Source of the DNA: Monoraphidium neglectum
Taxonomy: Eukaryota > Chlorophyta > Chlorophyceae > Sphaeropleales > Selenastraceae
Reading direction: 5' to 3'
Length of the DNA stretch: 25,367 bases
Assembly: GCF_000611645.1 (NCBI RefSeq)
Contig: NW_014013324.1
Location: 2,748 to 28,114 of the forward strand
Every line of letters begins with the position of its first letter. Positions within the stretch are counted from its first letter, which is position 1. This document shows, in pieces, positions 21,700-25,367 of the stretch. Both the position numbers and the translations under genes were made by a program. Under the pieces are notes generated by a model. It saw nothing but the letters and a program-made list of their open reading frames with translations. It did no database searches and had not been told where the DNA came from.

Positions 21700-23013
21700 A
21701 TGACGCCTGTGGCGCTGCTTGCTTCCCGCCAAGGTTGCACCGTGGCGCTTGGTGCGGGTGTGGGCCCTGCTGCTGGTCCACCCCCCGTCAACCCTCTCGG
21801 TTCACCTTGGGCGCCCGAGACCTGCTTCGCACAGCTTCTTGGGCAGGAGCTAGTCGCTGCGATCCGCGCCTCTAGCAAGGGCCAGGCAGGCCCGCCGCAG
21901 CTCATCTCGGACGAGGCCGCCAGCGCTGCTCGGACACCCAGTGACGTGGGCGCTTGCCGCCTGCCCAGCGGCCCCCGCCGCCCCCGCCGCGCCCTGGCGG
22001 GAGCCTCCTGCCGCGCTGCCGCCGACGCCAGCGCGGGCAGCAAAGCTCGCAGCGCCTGGCCGTCCACCCTGCTGCCGTCCGGCGCCGTCGCAAACTCCGT
22101 CCCCCTCGGCGCCGCCGGCGCCGCCGCGGCCGCCGGCGCGCTGCTCCTTCGCGGCGCCGCGCGCGCGCTCCGCCGCTGGCATGCGGCGCGCCGCATGTCC
22201 TCCCGCCGCGGCAGCGGGCCGCTGGCGGGTGGTGGTGGCGGCGGCGGGAACCCCTCCAACGAGATCACGGTGGTGACCTTCAACATCCGCGGCATTATGG
22301 ACCGGTGGGGGGAGCGGCGGCCCCTGCTGCGGCGCTGCCTCAAGCAGCTGGATGCGGATGTGGTCTGCTTCCAAGAGGTGCTCACAGGTGGGGCGCCTGG
22401 GTTTGGTTGGTTGGGTGACGTTCTATCGCGGGCTGGTTGGGCGGGGTGGAGGGTCACATCAGGTGGACGTGATGCAGAAGCTGCAGCCGTGAATGCGTCC
22501 GGGTGCGCTGTGGTGATGGGGCGGGACAGTGCGGGCCCCTGCCCACAAGCTGCAAGCCCCCATACTTGCTGCTCTGCACACACCATCTGCCTAAGGGCGG
22601 TCCGCGCCCTCAAAACGGCAGGCGAGTTCACTCAGGAGCGGCAGCTGCTCGGCCGCGACTACGAGATCCACGCCTGCCGCGCCGCCCTCGACTCCATCGC
22701 CTGCAGCGGCGCCCTCGGCGCCGCCCTCGCCGCCGCCGCGCGCGGCCTGCTCGCGCTGCCGCCGCCGCGCGCCGCCATGCTCGCCGCACCGGCGGCGGTG
22801 GAGCGGTGGCGCGAGGCCAACCGGCTGTCTGCGGCGTGGTCGCGGATGATCCGGGACCTCTGCATCGCTCCGTTTTTCGGCAACTCGATCGCCACCCGCC
22901 TGCCCCGGCCGGACGGCGCGCCGGGCGCGGAGACGCTGCTGCTCGGCAGTTTCCGGGCGGCGCAGCGCGTGTGCGTCGCGCTGGCTGCCAGCGAGGCGGA
23001 GGCAGCTGGCGAC

Positions 23014-23076
<63 letters not shown>

Positions 23077-24386
23077 GGCACCGAGTGGAGCAACAGCAGC
23101 GGTGGCAGCACGGGGGAGAAGGGGGAGCGGGAGCCGCTGCTGGTTTGGCTGGTCAACACGCACCTTGACCACGCGTCCCCAGAGACAAGGCGGCAGCAGA
23201 TTGAGGTGCGGTGCTGCCATGTGCATGCATGTCATCTGTGATGGTGTTGATGTGCACGCGCACAAGCACGTTGATTGTGTGAGATCACACGCATGCGTGT
23301 GCGGGTCAAGAGAAGGAGATTGAAGGTTGTCTTGGGGCGGCGGCTGCCAGTATTTTGTGCGGGTTGCGTGTGTGTCACTTCGCGTCATGTGTGCTGCTTG
23401 GCGCATCGCGGCCATTGGTGTCAGCCACCGCCGCCCCTGGCCTCGACATCCCTGCACCACCACGCAAGCGGCCTGCCCGCTCACCTGCAGCGCTGGCAGC
23501 TAACCAACGGGCTCCCCCACGCACGCTCGCCCACTGAGGCAGTCGCATAAGCGCCACTCACACGGCCCCGTCAACCCCCGCTTGCATTTCTTTCAATCAC
23601 CCCAGGCAATCCTGCAGTGGATGGAGCCCGCACGCGCCGGCTGCGCGGGGGTGGTCTTGACAGGGGACCTGAACGCGCCGCCGGGGGAGGGCGCCCACAT
23701 TGCACTGCAGGAGGGCGGCTACTATTCAGCCAGCCAGGTTGGTGGACGGCCCTGGGCGGTGGGCCGGGTTACATTTGGATTGGGGTTGACCCGCACACGT
23801 ATTGTTGGGCCTGCGATTCCGGTGGTTGTGACACGAGCAGCGCGTAGGACTGAGCATTTGGGGAAGAAAGCTTGTCGGCTGCCAGATGCCACCATACGAT
23901 GCGCTCCTAGGACTGCGCTGAGCTCTTTCGGAGCCATGCAGCTGCCTCCCGCGCGCATCCATCATTCCTCAAACCGCACCTCAACCCCGCCACGCCGCTC
24001 GCCGCCCACTGCCTGTGTTAATGCCCGCCAACCCTGTTTTGTATGCTTGCGTGTCCACTCACCGCCAGGCCGCCAATGGGCGCGAGCCGGAGGCCACATG
24101 GCCGTCCGGCCTGGTGGCGCCGCTCATGGACGAGGGCGAGCCGCACTGCGCCGACTACGTGTACGTCTGGTCGTCCCCCGGCTGTGACGTCAGAGTGACG
24201 TCAGCGAGGGTGGCCGGCGACGAGGCGGCGGCGGGGGACGCGACGTTGTTCCCCTCGGACCACTTTGCTCTACACGTGCGGCTGTCGGTCGCGCGGCGGG
24301 GGGGCGCCGCTCCCTCTGTTGCAGGCGCGGCCATCAAGGCGGCTGCCGCCGCGCCCCTCGTCGGGGCCGCCACCGCGGCCTGCTAG
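21700..24386 (+). CDS. Endonuclease/exonuclease/phosphatase (EEP, DNase I-like) family protein; 4 exons, 573 aa
   Basis: Exons: 21700-22387, 22622-23205, 23606-23737 and 24069-24386 (TAG), with matching phases. EEP enzymes are metal-dependent phosphodiesterases acting on nucleic acids, sphingomyelin or phosphoinositides; the substrate here cannot be told. Motifs in order: VVTFNIRG (191-198), VVCFQEV with the metal-binding Glu226, VNTHLDH (407-413), LTGDLNAPP (443-451) and the final SDHFAL (531-536) with the catalytic Asp-His pair. All key EEP residues I can check are present. The first ~185 residues are Ala/Gly/Arg-rich and unconserved, with a hydrophobic stretch near 134-152 that could be a membrane anchor or part of a targeting leader. 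Between motifs 2 and 3 lies an Ala-rich stretch and a run of 19 Ser. Starts at the first ATG of the long frame; a later start such as Met166 is possible. Confidence 0.85.
23017..23073 (+). repeat. AGC (CAG-type) repeat, 19 units, coding polyserine
   Basis: An uninterrupted AGC array inside exon 2 of the EEP gene, translated as Ser362-380. It sits in a low-complexity loop before the NTHLDH motif, so it probably does not disturb the fold. Confidence 0.95.
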
Positions 24387-25367
24387 GCGCCCGCCTTGTG
24401 CAAGCATGCACTTGTAGCTTGCAGGCCGCGGTTGCCCCGTGGCAAGCGTGCACTCAACGCATTTGCATGCACCTGCCGCATCATGCATCATCCAATCACT
24501 GGGCCGCTCTTTGATTCACGCAAATGCTGGGGCGGCACCCGAGCCAATGCGCGTTTCACAGGCACTTGTATTTTCCCGAGCTGCATATTGCGGCTCCCTT
24601 GACGCTCGCGTGCGTGGCAAGCAACATGTGGCATTGCTAGACTGGCTGTCTTGCTGGAGCATGAGGTGTGCCATTGCGCACTGCACTGCCCTGTTTCCAC
24701 TTTCACAATCCTACTGCAGAGCGCACCAGCAGCGCGAGCGCATACACGAGTGCAGTTCGACCCCTTAGTATCTGTTTGTCTGCGCAGTGCAAGTGTGTGT
24801 ATGTGTGGGCAGGTGGGAATGGGAGGCAGGGTGCAAGAGTGCAGGCAACTTCAGCTGTGTTGGATGCGTGTTAGTTTGTCGATGCCTTTTCTGCATCATT
24901 TATTCTCCGCCGAGCCCAAAACAACAAACTCGTGTCACCTGACAGGGGGCTGCACCGCAGCTGCCTGGGATGACTGGGCCACAAGCCGCCCCCGCCCCGC
25001 TCCCCTCATGCGCACCCTTGCGCTGTGTGTTCCTGGAGGCCACTTGCAACCTTGAACCCAGCATTCCGTGTAGATACGATCTTATGTAATTGTGTCAGTG
25101 GCAAACTGGGCAGCCTGGTAGTCCGCGTCACTGAGGCCTGTGAGTCAATGAGTCAAGCACTGTTGGTGTCAGTCAAGCAATGGGCGATGCTGCGAGGCAC
25201 TCACGTGCGAGCACATGCTCCGCAGCGCCGCTTGGAACCAAACACTAGATGAGCACGCCTTCGTCAACAGAGATCATCAACCTGCCACAAACTTCTGCCC
25301 TCAAGCAAAACGTCCTTACCGAGCTCCACACAAAAGTAACAATCCGTGCTTGTATGGCGAATTGTGT
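24387..25367. other. EEP gene 3' UTR and intergenic DNA
   Basis: No convincing gene. The open frames up to 134 codons lack motifs. The first TGTAA on the plus strand after the stop is at 25085-25089, implying a 3' UTR of about 700 bases. The last ~100 bases may touch a minus-strand gene from the right, but I could not support it. Confidence 0.5.
25085..25089 (+). terminator. TGTAA polyadenylation signal candidate for the EEP gene
   Basis: TGTAA about 700 bases after the stop codon at 24386, the first such pentamer downstream on this strand. Chlorophyte 3' UTRs are often this long. Confidence 0.5.

Noticed and set aside
1..25367. Mobile element, tRNA or rRNA genes
   Set aside because: I saw no transposase or reverse transcriptase motifs, long terminal repeats, or tRNA/rRNA signatures by reading; a tRNAscan or repeat-library search was not possible here.

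Overview
The window looks like nuclear DNA of a green alga (core Chlorophyta). It is GC-rich, the genes are dense with introns of about 150-500 nt, acceptors are mostly CAG, and donors almost always start GTG. There are long CAG/CTG and CA/GT tracts, and TGTAA polyadenylation-like signals. The encoded proteins (an AZG-type purine permease, an OMA1-type peptidase and a 1-Cys MsrB with a plastid-like leader) fit the plant/green-algal lineage. I cannot name the species. All gene models come from reading splice sites and codon phase by eye.

Layout from left to right: (1) 1-2651, minus: a glutamine-rich, disordered protein of unknown function, 3' end outside the window. (2) 2652-4712: about 2 kb with no gene I can support, containing small tandem duplications. 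(3) 4713-11752, minus: a complete 18-exon gene for a 619-residue AzgA/AZG-family adenine/guanine permease. (4) 11753-12538: upstream region, then a 923-base run of N (12539-13461). (5) 13462-18029, minus: an M48/OMA1-like zinc metallopeptidase with a TATA box at 18094-18100; nine exons are clear and the 3' end is unresolved. (6) 18101-18994: intergenic DNA and the MsrB 3' UTR. (7) 18995-21317, minus: a complete 7-exon methionine-R-sulfoxide reductase B with a plastid-type leader and a possible twin-arginine lumen signal. (8) 21318-21699: a short divergent promoter region. (9) 21700-24386, plus: a 4-exon endonuclease/exonuclease/phosphatase (EEP) family protein. (10) 24387-25367: 3' UTR and intergenic DNA.

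The genes do not form an operon or an obvious pathway; this is an ordinary stretch of eukaryotic chromosome. MsrB and OMA1 both relate to oxidative or organelle stress, but their adjacency may be chance. I found no clear undescribed system. The points most worth a second look are the possible lumenal MsrB with a Cys-Cys active site, the low-complexity insertion between the zinc-binding motifs of the OMA1-like protease together with its probable non-canonical GC splice donor, the near-invariant GTG donors, and long CAG tracts that all lie on the sense strand of their genes.
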